From Clostridium sp. AM34-11AC (GTDB lineage Bacteria > Bacillota > Clostridia > Lachnospirales > Lachnospiraceae): DNA of 13,093 bases. This document shows positions 1-6,700 of this stretch, in pieces. The notes below the pieces were generated by a model. The model saw only the letters and a program-made list of their open reading frames with translations. It ran no database searches and was not told where the DNA came from. The stretch's first letter is position 1. Every line of letters begins with the position of its first letter. The position numbers and the translations under genes are program-made. The stretch spans positions 1 to 13,093 of the forward strand of contig NZ_QWGL01000048.1 of assembly GCF_003435375.1 (NCBI RefSeq), read 5' to 3'.

Positions 1-48
1 TGTAATTATCTTTCACTGACAACTATCCTAACACACAGGGCTTTTCAT

Positions 49-67
49 TTATTATATATTTTATCCT
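49..67 (-). repeat. Copy 1 of a 19-bp AT-rich repeat with a -10-like box
   Basis: Identical over 19 bp to 4386-4404. It lies downstream of the HNH gene and, read on the minus strand, could provide a -10 box for a gene beyond the left edge of the window. The remainder of 1-138 is AT-rich and shows no gene or clear terminator. Confidence 0.35.
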
Positions 68-138
68 TATTTTAAATTCTACCGAAGGACGTGCGTTGTA
101 CCGTTTACCCCTCAAACACGCAGCCGGGCATCCTCTTC

Positions 139-1059
139 TCACCCTCTACCTGCAATATCCCTCCTCAACTTTCTCAAAATCCCCTCTTCCGCCTCCTCAT
201 CCAGCGGCTCTCCATACAGCACCCTATACGCAAAATCCTTCGTTGGGAACATTCCCATTTTTACCATCTCTTCCACCTTTGCATCGTCATACTGCTGCCG
301 CAAAAGAAGATATTTATGCGCTGTGGCTTTATGCCGCTCATAGCGTTCTTCCAGATGAAGCGCCTTCACATTCTTCTCCATTCCCGCCTTCGGATGAAAG
401 TGGATCGTGCAGTCAGCAGCCGGGACCTTTTCCATGTTGACTCCCACAGGCAGATCCGGGTAGAGCCATGTACAGCCTTCGATTCCCTCTTCATAGGGAT
501 TCATTCCCAGGAGCTCTTCCCGCTTCATTCCATTGCAGTTCTGCCCGCTGGGAACAAGATTATAGAAGCACATTGCGAGCGCCGGATATTTTCCCTTCGG
601 AAAGAAATGGTCGATCTCCAGTGTCCTCAGTTTTCCTCCATTTCCATTCTCAACAACATCCAGATACTCCTCGTCACAGTAGGGACAGATCGTGACACCA
701 AGGTTCTCAATAAACGTGTACGCATTATATTTCGTTGACGCATCCACATATTTATCACTTCCGGCACTGAAATAATCGGAATACATTCTCTTAAACTCAT
801 TAAACTGCAGCAGCTCCGGCCTGCCGATCATCTGCTTCAAAGTCTTCACATCTGCCAGGATAAAATCAGAAAGCCAGCTCCAGTCATCCCTGGCACTCAT
901 GTCCTCAAAGGTCCCTGAAACAGTCATGACACGGCTGATATTTGCAAACAGGTCTCTCCTGTATCCCTCCGTCTTCCTTTTCACAAATGCTATAACTGCT
1001 TCAATATGAGCGGCCTTAGCTGCGGAAAGCCGCCCCTCTTTCTCGGGTATTTTAATCAT
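139..1059 (-). CDS. HNH endonuclease, PtuB-like partner of the upstream ATPase
   Basis: This 306-residue protein carries an HNH/McrA-type nuclease core in its middle: CPYC (C125, C128), then LEIDHFFPKGKYP with the D150-H151 pair, then N167 in FYNLVP and C175-N176 in QNCNGMK. The spacing of the two Cys clusters fits a structural zinc site around a beta-beta-alpha-metal nuclease fold, which would cut DNA. The N-terminal 120 residues are helical and unrecognised. The start overlaps the end of the ATPase gene by 8 bp, and its ribosome site (AAGGTGAG) lies inside the last codons of that gene, so the two are translationally coupled. An SMC-like ATPase followed by an HNH nuclease is the layout of Septu (PtuA/PtuB) anti-phage systems, also used as the effector of some retrons. 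No reverse transcriptase is visible here. The family is clear; the Septu label is an inference from context. Confidence 0.8.
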   Translation of the reverse strand: MIKIPEKEGRLSAAKAAHIEAVIAFVKRKTEGYRRDLFANISRVMTVSGTFEDMSARDDWSWLSDFILADVKTLKQMIGRPELLQFNEFKRMYSDYFSAGSDKYVDASTKYNAYTFIENLGVTICPYCDEEYLDVVENGNGGKLRTLEIDHFFPKGKYPALAMCFYNLVPSGQNCNGMKREELLGMNPYEEGIEGCTWLYPDLPVGVNMEKVPAADCTIHFHPKAGMEKNVKALHLEERYERHKATAHKYLLLRQQYDDAKVEEMVKMGMFPTKDFAYRVLYGEPLDEEAEEGILRKLRRDIAGRG

Positions 1060-3034
1060 GCTTTCTCACCTTCTCCATCTGAAGTTCAAATGCCCTGCGG
1101 ATCATCCGGTCTCCGATGTGCGGGATCAACTGTTCCATCGACATCAAAAACGACTCATCAGCGTCACCATGATCCGCGTACATCTCCAGCCGCGAAAAAG
1201 CATTCTGCAGAAAGCTTCTGGAATACTCCCCGATGGTGTAATCAAGGAAAAATCCATCCGCCAGAATCGTGTGAATATTTGCACCAAAATATTCCTTATC
1301 TGACCCGTTCTTTACCAACGCATTTCCTGTCTCCCGGTCGATCGTCAGCCTGGTGATCTCTTCCGGCAGGACATCGGAAAGCATAAATGGCGAATGCGTG
1401 CTGAGTATGATCTGGATCGTAGAAGATCCCTGATATTTCTCAACAATTTTCAACATACGGGCGATAAACTGCCGTGCCAATTCCGGATGCATATACGCCT
1501 CCGGCTCGTCCATCAGTATGATCTTGTCCAGCCTTCTGTTAGCCCTGCCGGAAGACGAAAGCTTCAAATAGTCCTCCAGCCCACCAAGAACCTTGGCATA
1601 CTGGTATTCCCCGGTGCTGAGTCTTGTAAACTCGTATGGAAGAAGACACTCTGTAAAAATACCTGCATCATCCGGACGATACTGCTCCATGCGTTCAAAG
1701 AGCTCATCAAACACTTCCCGATACTCCGGTCTCTCCATATCGACCACCGGTATGGAGCATGTGTCCACCGTGAAATACCGCTCATCCAGCTTCTCGAGAA
1801 AACCGACAATGTCCTTAATATCCCCCATGATCTGCCATAACAGCCCATGCGGATCCCCATCCCCGGCTCTGTCTATATACTCCGCCAGCCAGGTACATCT
1901 CCTGACAATGGACATTTTTTCTCCATCCGGCAGCACAGTCGGATCGATGCTCTCCCTGCGCGTTTTCCCTATATAATAGTCCATAAACTCCTGGTAAGCA
2001 TCCAGGTCCTCCGCCGGCTCCTCTTCCGCATTAAAGTTCCGGATCTTCTCGACCCATTTCCGCAGATACTTCGTGTAATCCGTCCACAGATCATGAATGA
2101 ACATCTGCTTGTTCGTCAGCGTTTTCTTCTTTTTCCTCTTCCGTACACGTTCCCTGGCCTCCGCATCATAAATTGCGCGTTTCTCATCCTGTAGTCTGTC
2201 ATAAAACGTCCAGTATTCCTTCTCCACTGCCTTAGAAAGCTTTAACGGATACTGATCCGCAAAATTATGCGTCGACAGCACAAACGAAACCTGACGTTTC
2301 CCGCTCCCTGGTTCCAGACTCGTAAGATATTCCCGGATATAGCCGCAGATTTGCCAGAGCGATGTCCTCTGATAAGGGAAAGCCGCCCTGCCGATCCAGT
2401 CACTCCTGAAATCCGTAAAATCCTCCTTATCATCCGGATACGGCGGCCGTATAAACGCATGAACATCATAACAGTTCATGATCAGCGCCATGTCGCGGAC
2501 CTTTAATTCCGAAAGATTTCTTTCGTATCCATACTCTTTTACCGCGCAAAATCTGACCGCTGTCTCGCCCGGATTCAACGCTTTTTCCAGCGCAAAACGA
2601 ACCGTCCGCAGCGTCCCCGCACGCCTCGCATTCTCCCTGATCGGCTCCGGAATCGTCGAATCATCCCTCTCCACAGGCTTCGGAAACTGCATGATCTCCA
2701 TGTCACATATCTCAAGGAAAAATTCCGTATCGCTGATACTATAAAGAAGAAAATACGAGTCATCCTCTCCTTCCCACTTCCTATGATACCGCACATCATG
2801 CTTCGCCCCGATCATCTGAAGCAGATTCGTCTTTCCAGACCCTGTTTTTCCAACAAGAATATGCAGGTTGTCAGGTTTCCTGTCTCCACGGATGACCGCA
2901 GACGCGGATGACTGACCGCGGTATTGGATCGACAGTTTGTTGTTTGAGAAATTGACACGCCAGCGGTGGTCGAAGATGACTTCCTGGGTTGTGTAGTTTT
3001 TGAATTTGTTTATGTAGGCGTAGATGAGGATCAT
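1052..3034 (-). CDS. SMC/ABC-type AAA ATPase, PtuA-like
   Basis: This 660-residue ATPase has all ABC/SMC-type motifs: Walker A GKTGSGKT (62-69), an ABC-signature-like LSTGE (472-476), Walker B IILMDEPE with D509-E510, and the H-loop STHSP with H547. The roughly 400-residue insert between Walker A and signature is helical and includes a very basic run near 298-304. The C-terminal NIHTILADGFF...TIGEYS region is typical of the AAA_21-like ATPases found in defence operons. The likely role is an ATP-dependent sensor or regulator that holds and controls the HNH nuclease encoded directly downstream. The ATG start is preceded by AAAGGAG at 8 nt, and a TTGACA/TATAAC promoter lies about 90 bp upstream, so this is the first gene of a two-gene operon. 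Other possibilities are an OLD-like or retron-associated ATPase, but no TOPRIM domain or reverse transcriptase is present. Confidence 0.82.
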   Translation of the reverse strand: MILIYAYINKFKNYTTQEVIFDHRWRVNFSNNKLSIQYRGQSSASAVIRGDRKPDNLHILVGKTGSGKTNLLQMIGAKHDVRYHRKWEGEDDSYFLLYSISDTEFFLEICDMEIMQFPKPVERDDSTIPEPIRENARRAGTLRTVRFALEKALNPGETAVRFCAVKEYGYERNLSELKVRDMALIMNCYDVHAFIRPPYPDDKEDFTDFRSDWIGRAAFPYQRTSLWQICGYIREYLTSLEPGSGKRQVSFVLSTHNFADQYPLKLSKAVEKEYWTFYDRLQDEKRAIYDAEARERVRKRKKKKTLTNKQMFIHDLWTDYTKYLRKWVEKIRNFNAEEEPAEDLDAYQEFMDYYIGKTRRESIDPTVLPDGEKMSIVRRCTWLAEYIDRAGDGDPHGLLWQIMGDIKDIVGFLEKLDERYFTVDTCSIPVVDMERPEYREVFDELFERMEQYRPDDAGIFTECLLPYEFTRLSTGEYQYAKVLGGLEDYLKLSSSGRANRRLDKIILMDEPEAYMHPELARQFIARMLKIVEKYQGSSTIQIILSTHSPFMLSDVLPEEITRLTIDRETGNALVKNGSDKEYFGANIHTILADGFFLDYTIGEYSRSFLQNAFSRLEMYADHGDADESFLMSMEQLIPHIGDRMIRRAFELQMEKVRKHD

Positions 3035-3127
3035 GAGTTGGGCTCCTTTATTTGGGGGGATTAAGATTTATGATACAAGATATTTTGATTTAGTTGATAT
3101 TTTGTCTGTATATTGTGTCTTATTTAA

Positions 3128-3155
3128 GTTATACACCTACATACGGGTTTGTCAA
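3128..3155 (-). promoter_or_regulatory. Probable sigma-70 promoter of the ATPase/HNH operon
   Basis: On the minus strand there is a perfect -35 box TTGACA (3150-3155) and a -10 box TATAAC (3128-3133) separated by 16 bp. Transcription would start near 3121 and leave a leader of about 87 nt before the ATPase ATG at 3034. The surrounding region 3035-3300 is AT-rich and shows no gene. Confidence 0.6.
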
Positions 3156-3278
3156 CCTAATATTCTGGTATATATTGTGTTTTCATCTTTCTGTAATGAC
3201 TCCATGGTAATATTATCTTCAGTTTCCAGTTCTTCCCATTAGATTTTTTCGCGCTTATATATTATTACTAAAACTTCC

Positions 3279-3295
3279 CACACCGATATGGTGTG
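3279..3295. repeat. Short inverted repeat next to the IS fragment
   Basis: CACACC and GGTGTG form a perfect 6-bp stem around a GATAT loop. It lies just outside or at the outer end of the truncated insertion sequence, upstream of its transposase promoter, and may belong to the terminal region of the element. It is not followed by a T tract, so a terminator is unlikely. Confidence 0.35.
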
Positions 3296-3352
3296 TTGAA
3301 CCTTGAAAATTCAATATTTCAGCCAATAAAAAAGGCATAAACCTGTTCCGTT

Positions 3353-3361
3353 TGGTATAAT
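3353..3361 (+). promoter_or_regulatory. Extended -10 promoter of the truncated transposase gene
   Basis: TGGTATAAT is an extended -10 element (TGn plus a perfect TATAAT), 42 bp upstream of the transposase start. No good -35 box is seen at 17 bp, which is usual for extended -10 promoters. An AAAGGAG ribosome site follows at about 3388. The promoter would read through the junction as antisense into the TOTE-like fragment. Confidence 0.4.
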
Positions 3362-3402
3362 GGAATTGACTAGAAACCATCTTTACAAAGGAGATTTATG
3401 CC

Positions 3403-3756
3403 ATGTCCAGTATACCACAAAACCATTCTGATGAAAAAGCCCTAATTGACTGCGTTCAGAGATTTTTTTCTAAACACCATGTCGGTAAACTTCTTGCCAG
3501 ATGTAATGGCATGAAAGAAAAAGGTGTTTCGCCGGTTTCTCTGCTTAGTTACAAACTCAGTAACATTTTTGTCGGAAGAAGTATGTATATGCAGCAACAG
3601 ACCGGCTCTTTTGAGGAAGCGTTTTCCAAGAACACGTTCTACCGTTTCCTTAATTCCGCAAAAACAAACTGGCTCCGTTTTACTTCTCTTCTTGCTGCAG
3701 ATATCGTAAATCGCGACATCAAAGGTCTGACGAATGATAGCAGGAAAAATGTCTGA
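3403..3756 (+). pseudogene. Transposase, N-terminal fragment (IS4-like DDE family, probable)
   Basis: The 117 codons encode the N-terminal helical part of a transposase of a type common in Lachnospiraceae genomes (a Lys-rich start, then KHHVGKLLARCNGMKEKG, FVGRSMYMQQ and FSKNTFYRFLNS segments). From memory of the family the full protein is about 400-460 residues and continues past SRKNV into the first catalytic Asp block, so the DDE catalytic domain is wholly missing here. The ATG at 3403 sits 9 nt after AAAGGAG; an out-of-frame ATG five bases earlier opens only a very short frame. The frame ends in an early TGA at the junction with the oppositely oriented TOTE-like gene. The IS family is assigned from recollection of sequence style and should be taken as tentative; that it is a transposase N-terminus is more certain. 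Confidence 0.7.
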
Positions 3757-4128
3757 GCAGTCTTCCCTATCTCCACGTAAATGCATCAATAAGTCATTTC
3801 CTGTCAAACTCTTATATTTCTGATTTTCACAGTTACCACATTTTATCTGCTTTCCCTCGCGTTTTAGGCATAAACCATTTTTCCAATAGTTCCAACATTG
3901 TGTGTAATATCCTGTCTTTCCGGTTTTGGGATTCGGCTTTCCTGATCTCTTGCTATAGACATCAGTTCTGCCCTTGAAGAATGAATAGAAATAGTTGGCG
4001 TGTTTTGGTGTAATCGTCTCCAGGTATTCAATTCGTTTCTTAAGAACATCAATCTCAGTCCCTAACTTTTTTGTTTCATTGCCCATACCGCTGCTCATAG
4101 AATTATCTACACTTTCTTTTGAATGCAC
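3733..4128 (-). pseudogene. N-terminal fragment of a TOTE conflict-system primase/helicase protein
   Basis: About 132 codons survive. After a short coiled coil (residues 20-38) the protein reads YFYSFFKGRTDVYSKR (46-61), GKTGYYTQCWNYW (70-82), C87, then C97-x2-C100 in IKCGNCENQKYKSLT and a final HLRGD...DIFPAI. This order (FKGRxDVYxKR, GYxPxCxNxW, KCxxCxxxxYxPLT, HLxG, GIFPxI) is that of the N-terminal zinc-binding segment of the archaeo-eukaryotic primase region in TOTE conflict systems, large multidomain proteins of over 800 residues. The primase core and helicase are lost: the reading frame runs on for another 97 codons only as antisense of the transposase fragment. The start is uncertain. 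A GTG at 4128 and an ATG at 4098 are both possible; neither has a good ribosome site. It begins 20 bp after the stop of the upstream small gene. Confidence 0.65.
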
Positions 4129-4148
4129 CCTTATGATTTTAACGCTTT

Positions 4149-4367
4149 TTACCAGTTAAACAAATAATCATCCAAATCTTCAAATGCTTCCTTTAGCTCT
4201 GAATCCTTTTCCTGTTCTATTACTTTTTCAAGAAAAATTGCATCTGAATCCGTTCCCACAGCACTTAAATCATATGACATTTCAACTAACTTTTGCAGCC
4301 TGCGGCTTTTTGCTGAATTATGTTCCATGCAATATCTTTCGATTAGAATTCTTGAGTATTCCTGCAT
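4149..4367 (-). CDS. Small hypothetical acidic protein (72 aa)
   Basis: I do not recognise this protein. It is predicted helical and acidic, with a basic patch near residues 18-25 (AKSRRLQK) and an acidic C-terminus (EKVIEQEKDSELKEAFEDLDDYLFNW region). The reading frame opens upstream with a GTG at 4385, but the ATG at 4367 is preferred because AAGGCGG lies 6 nt before it, inside the would-be extension. Its stop is 20 bp from the TOTE-like fragment, so the two were probably co-transcribed, and it may have been an accessory or regulatory partner of that conflict gene. A -10-like TATAAT lies about 20 bp upstream of the ATG. Confidence 0.6.
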   Translation of the reverse strand: MQEYSRILIERYCMEHNSAKSRRLQKLVEMSYDLSAVGTDSDAIFLEKVIEQEKDSELKEAFEDLDDYLFNW

Positions 4368-4385
4368 GTTGGTCCGCCTTTCCAC

Positions 4386-4404
4386 TTATTATATATTTTA
4401 TCCT
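4386..4404 (-). repeat. Copy 2 of a 19-bp AT-rich repeat with a -10-like box
   Basis: The plus-strand sequence TTATTATATATTTTATCCT is identical to positions 49-67 and in the same orientation. On the minus strand it contains TATAAT (4388-4393), placed about 20 bp before the ATG of the 72-residue gene, so it may be a promoter. No convincing -35 box is seen 17 bp upstream. Confidence 0.4.
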
Positions 4405-4433
4405 CTCCATATATAAACTAAGACTTTCCAGGT

Positions 4434-4631
4434 TTAAAATGGATAGTCTCTCGCGATCCGAACCTCAATATCATCCATGCTGGTCTCCAAAACCTTACCA
4501 TCACTTGAAAACACTACGGCCCGATCAGGACGATTCAAATTCAAAACACGGAATCCCTCAGCGCAACGGGTAAACGCATAACCATTTACAATCATATCTG
4601 CCGCATCTGCAACCTGCTTCACATCAACCAT
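4434..4631 (-). CDS. Small hypothetical protein (65 aa), second gene of a coupled pair
   Basis: This 65-residue protein is not assigned a function. The pattern of short beta strands (FRVLNLNRPDRAVVFSSDGKVLET) suggests a compact alpha-beta fold with no membrane segment or signal peptide. Its ATG overlaps the stop of the 90-residue gene by 8 bp, a classic coupling arrangement, so the two products are probably made together and may act as a pair. I have the impression that both belong to conserved uncharacterised families in Lachnospiraceae, but I cannot name a domain with certainty. The gene ends about 48 bp before the 72-residue gene region. Confidence 0.65.
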   Translation of the reverse strand: MVDVKQVADAADMIVNGYAFTRCAEGFRVLNLNRPDRAVVFSSDGKVLETSMDDIEVRIARDYPF

Positions 4632-4896
4632 TTGCCACCTCCACGCTTTTGATTGGATTTAAGAACTTATCGACATCGAAATACAAATTCTGGAGAATCG
4701 GAACTAAATCAATATATTCTTCTTCCGGTTTCTCGTTGTGCTTATACTTTGCCATAACAACAAGATATCCATTGTCCCACTCTTTCACTGCTGTATATCG
4801 TTCCAACGAATACGGAGCAATGAACCGGATCACATGGTTTCCGAACTGGAACACGGTATAGTTTTTCTCATTGCTAAGAGTTGCTACGCCACTCAT
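4624..4896 (-). CDS. Small hypothetical protein (90 aa), first gene of a coupled pair
   Basis: This 90-residue protein is mainly predicted beta strand (YTVFQFGNHVIRFIAP, DNGYLVVMAKYKH, EYIDLVPIL) with no signal peptide or transmembrane helix. The function is unknown. The ATG has a near-consensus AAGGAGG 7 nt upstream, and a TTGACT/TATGCT promoter is found about 95 bp upstream. The next gene starts inside its last codons. Together they form a two-gene unit in an AT-rich stretch between conflict-gene debris and the glmS locus, so an accessory or mobile-element origin is plausible. No antitoxin-like DNA-binding motif is visible in either partner. Confidence 0.68.
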   Translation of the reverse strand: MSGVATLSNEKNYTVFQFGNHVIRFIAPYSLERYTAVKEWDNGYLVVMAKYKHNEKPEEEYIDLVPILQNLYFDVDKFLNPIKSVEVANG

Positions 4897-4991
4897 GCCA
4901 ATTCCTCCTTCAAAAGTTCCGAAACCATTTTATAGGTTCCATTTATTGTTTCCACTCTTTGATATCAACCATGGTATTGTCTTCCACATTC

Positions 4992-5020
4992 AGCATACGT
5001 CAATATCGCTGTGTAGTCAA
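4992..5020 (-). promoter_or_regulatory. Probable promoter of the 90-aa/65-aa gene pair
   Basis: Minus strand -35 TTGACT (5015-5020) and -10 TATGCT (4992-4997) are separated by exactly 17 bp. The start site would be near 4985, giving a leader of about 90 nt. The leader holds two tiny frames: MVDIKEWKQ, and MEPIKWFRNF, whose stop codon abuts the ribosome site. They may be leader peptides or chance. Confidence 0.4.
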
Positions 5021-5067
5021 GCTGAACCACTATACCATTATAATTCGTCAGAATCCCGTTCCATTAC

Positions 5068-5089
5068 GTAAACGCTATGGAGCGTTTAC
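5068..5089. repeat. Perfect 9-bp inverted repeat with a 4-nt loop
   Basis: GTAAACGCT and AGCGTTTAC pair perfectly around ATGG. No T tract follows on either strand, so this is not an ordinary terminator. It lies about 45 bp upstream of the -35 box of the 90-residue gene, where a dimeric regulator could bind, and just beyond the candidate terminator of the glmS/Wzz unit. Confidence 0.45.
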
Positions 5090-5101
5090 AATTTAAATAA
5101 C

Positions 5102-5167
5102 AAAAAGGAAGCCACCTCTCCGAACTCTCCACAACCATAGAAAATCCCAAGCGATCGCTCCCTTTTT
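5102..5167. terminator. Candidate bidirectional terminator with an A/T-flanked stem
   Basis: AAAAAGGAAGC (5102-5112) and GCTCCCTTTTT (5157-5167) can pair over 11 positions with one mismatch (a G-U pair in the minus-strand RNA), closing a loop of about 44 nt that contains the palindrome AGCGATCGCT. On both strands the 3' arm ends in five T. It lies about 90 bp past the stop of the Wzz-like gene. The large loop makes this less certain than a standard hairpin. The rest of 5168-5258 shows nothing. Confidence 0.3.
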
Positions 5168-5258
5168 CTCTCATTCAATATTCACCTATAAACTAAAACT
5201 ACTACAACCTACAATCAACCTCTTGGTTCCAGTGTTCCCGTACGGACATTAGTGTTCT

Positions 5259-6650
5259 CTACTCCAACACCACACACCCCACAACGCTCTTCCCAAGATC
5301 CTTCACTCTCTCGATCTCCAGCTCCAGCGCACTATACTTAGACATACCGCACTGCTCAACAAACACAACTCCATCGCACTCCGGCAGCTTCTTAACGGTC
5401 TCAGCGTCCTCCAGCATGCAGTTTCCAGAGATCACGCGGATTCCACTAAGCTCTTTCTCCAGTGCCTCCACAGCCCCTCTGAGGACCTCAGGATCCACAT
5501 CACCGGTAACAAGAATGGTCTTCATTCCATCCGCATAGTTCTTAATATTCGCCGCGATCAGACCATACTCCGTCTCAGCGTTCACGTTGCATGCGCGTCC
5601 CTCAAGACGATTCAGCCATGCGTCGATCGCTCCAGCTTTCTTTCCGCCCTTGGAAAGTCTTCCGAGAACTTTTACCTTATAGCGGGATCGGAGTTCCTTC
5701 GCAGAATACAGCTTATCACTCATCACAAACGCAACACAGATTCCAAACACAATAAGGAATCCACCAAGAATTCCACCGAGAATTCCATATTTAATCGCGC
5801 TCTTTAACGCCGCACGCTTGGAAGAATCGACTTCCTTCGGCTCCTCAAGTTCATCATATTCAGTCTGCTTTGTCTGTAAACTGTCATTCAGCGTTGTCAG
5901 CTTCTCGGTCTGCTGGCGCTGAAGTTCTGCAAGATCAAGGTTCACCAGCGCGCTGACACTCTCATTTACGATAGAAACTGTATGTTCCCCAATACTTGTG
6001 GCGATCCGGTCATGCATATCGTCTACATGTGCCAGAAACGCGCCAAGAACTTCCTCGGCATCTTCTTTTGTCGTATGCTTTACATCAATCGTAAGCATAC
6101 GGTTTAACTGGCCATCCTGATTTGCCCCGATCGTCACTTCCACAAGTTCTTCCAGATATCTCGGCTCCGTCTTTACCTGCTTCGCAACATCCTCAAGAAC
6201 TGCGCTGCTGGTTAAAAGAGACTGATATGCCTGAAGGATCGTATCTGTATTATCACGATTCTGATACTCCATTCCCGGCATGATCTGATATCCTGTGGAA
6301 ACGAACAGATCCGCTCTCGCCTCGCATACATCGTACGGACTCATGTTGATCCAGATCGAATGATCCAGATATTCCTGCTGATTCGCAATATCTGTTCGGA
6401 GATTTTCCATCTCACGCTCATACGTGGACTTATTCTTCTCATAGAGCTCCAGATCATTCTGGTAAGTTACTCTCGCTTCCTTCGCCGTCTCCGGGTCATT
6501 CTGCTTCCTGTAAGTCATCGTGCCCTTCGCACCACCAAGCAGAACTGCCATAATAACAGCGACTGCAAGCACCGGTCTCCACTTATGAAGGACCGCAAAC
6601 ATCAGGTCCTTCAGGTCGATCTCTACAACTTCATTTGAATTGTTTTCCAT
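5259..6650 (-). CDS. Wzz-type polysaccharide co-polymerase with degenerate BY-kinase-like tail
   Basis: The 463-residue inner-membrane protein has the layout of a polysaccharide co-polymerase: short cytoplasmic N-terminus, TM1 (about 25-41), a long extracytoplasmic helical region with coiled coil (about 239-270), a PxE segment and TM2 (286-310). Such proteins set chain length in capsule or exopolysaccharide export. The C-terminal 150 residues are cytoplasmic and look like the CpsD/BY-kinase fold: TILVTGDVDPEVLRGAVEAL (378-397) occupies the P-loop position but lacks the GKS/T, and CDGVVFVEQCGMSKYSALE resembles the strand after Walker B. There is no tyrosine-rich tail, so kinase activity is not expected. 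The frame opens at 6665, but the ATG at 6650 is chosen because AAGGAGAG lies 6 nt before it. It follows glmS by 50 bp on the same strand and is likely co-transcribed, linking precursor supply to polysaccharide export. Confidence 0.75.
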   Translation of the reverse strand: MENNSNEVVEIDLKDLMFAVLHKWRPVLAVAVIMAVLLGGAKGTMTYRKQNDPETAKEARVTYQNDLELYEKNKSTYEREMENLRTDIANQQEYLDHSIWINMSPYDVCEARADLFVSTGYQIMPGMEYQNRDNTDTILQAYQSLLTSSAVLEDVAKQVKTEPRYLEELVEVTIGANQDGQLNRMLTIDVKHTTKEDAEEVLGAFLAHVDDMHDRIATSIGEHTVSIVNESVSALVNLDLAELQRQQTEKLTTLNDSLQTKQTEYDELEEPKEVDSSKRAALKSAIKYGILGGILGGFLIVFGICVAFVMSDKLYSAKELRSRYKVKVLGRLSKGGKKAGAIDAWLNRLEGRACNVNAETEYGLIAANIKNYADGMKTILVTGDVDPEVLRGAVEALEKELSGIRVISGNCMLEDAETVKKLPECDGVVFVEQCGMSKYSALELEIERVKDLGKSVVGCVVLE

Positions 6651-6700
6651 GTTACTCTCCTTCATCTTTATTTCCCAACATGTAAAATCCCACGCAAAAA

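Larger units (their letters stand above)
3300..3756 (+). mobile_element. 5' fragment of an insertion sequence
   Basis: The fragment holds the promoter, leader and first third of a transposase gene. Its outer end is not fixed; the start given here is an estimate just after the CACACC/GGTGTG stem. The inner end is a junction with an oppositely oriented, unrelated gene fragment around 3733-3756. The rest of the transposase gene and the far terminal repeat are absent from the window, so this is debris and cannot move on its own. Target-site duplications cannot be assessed because one end is missing. Confidence 0.55.

Noticed and set aside
91..738. 215-codon plus-strand frame over the HNH gene
   Set aside because: It is the complement of the HNH coding sequence, which has clear motifs and a coupled start; the plus-strand product has no family features.
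3442..3732. C-terminal 97 codons of the 228-codon minus-strand frame as true TOTE-like protein
   Set aside because: These codons are exactly antisense to the transposase fragment; similarity to the primase family stops at DIFPAI, so they are not part of the original gene.
5148..5160. Palindrome AGCGATCGCT as an operator on its own
   Set aside because: It lies within the loop of the candidate terminator and far from any -35/-10 pair; a 10-bp palindrome alone is weak evidence.
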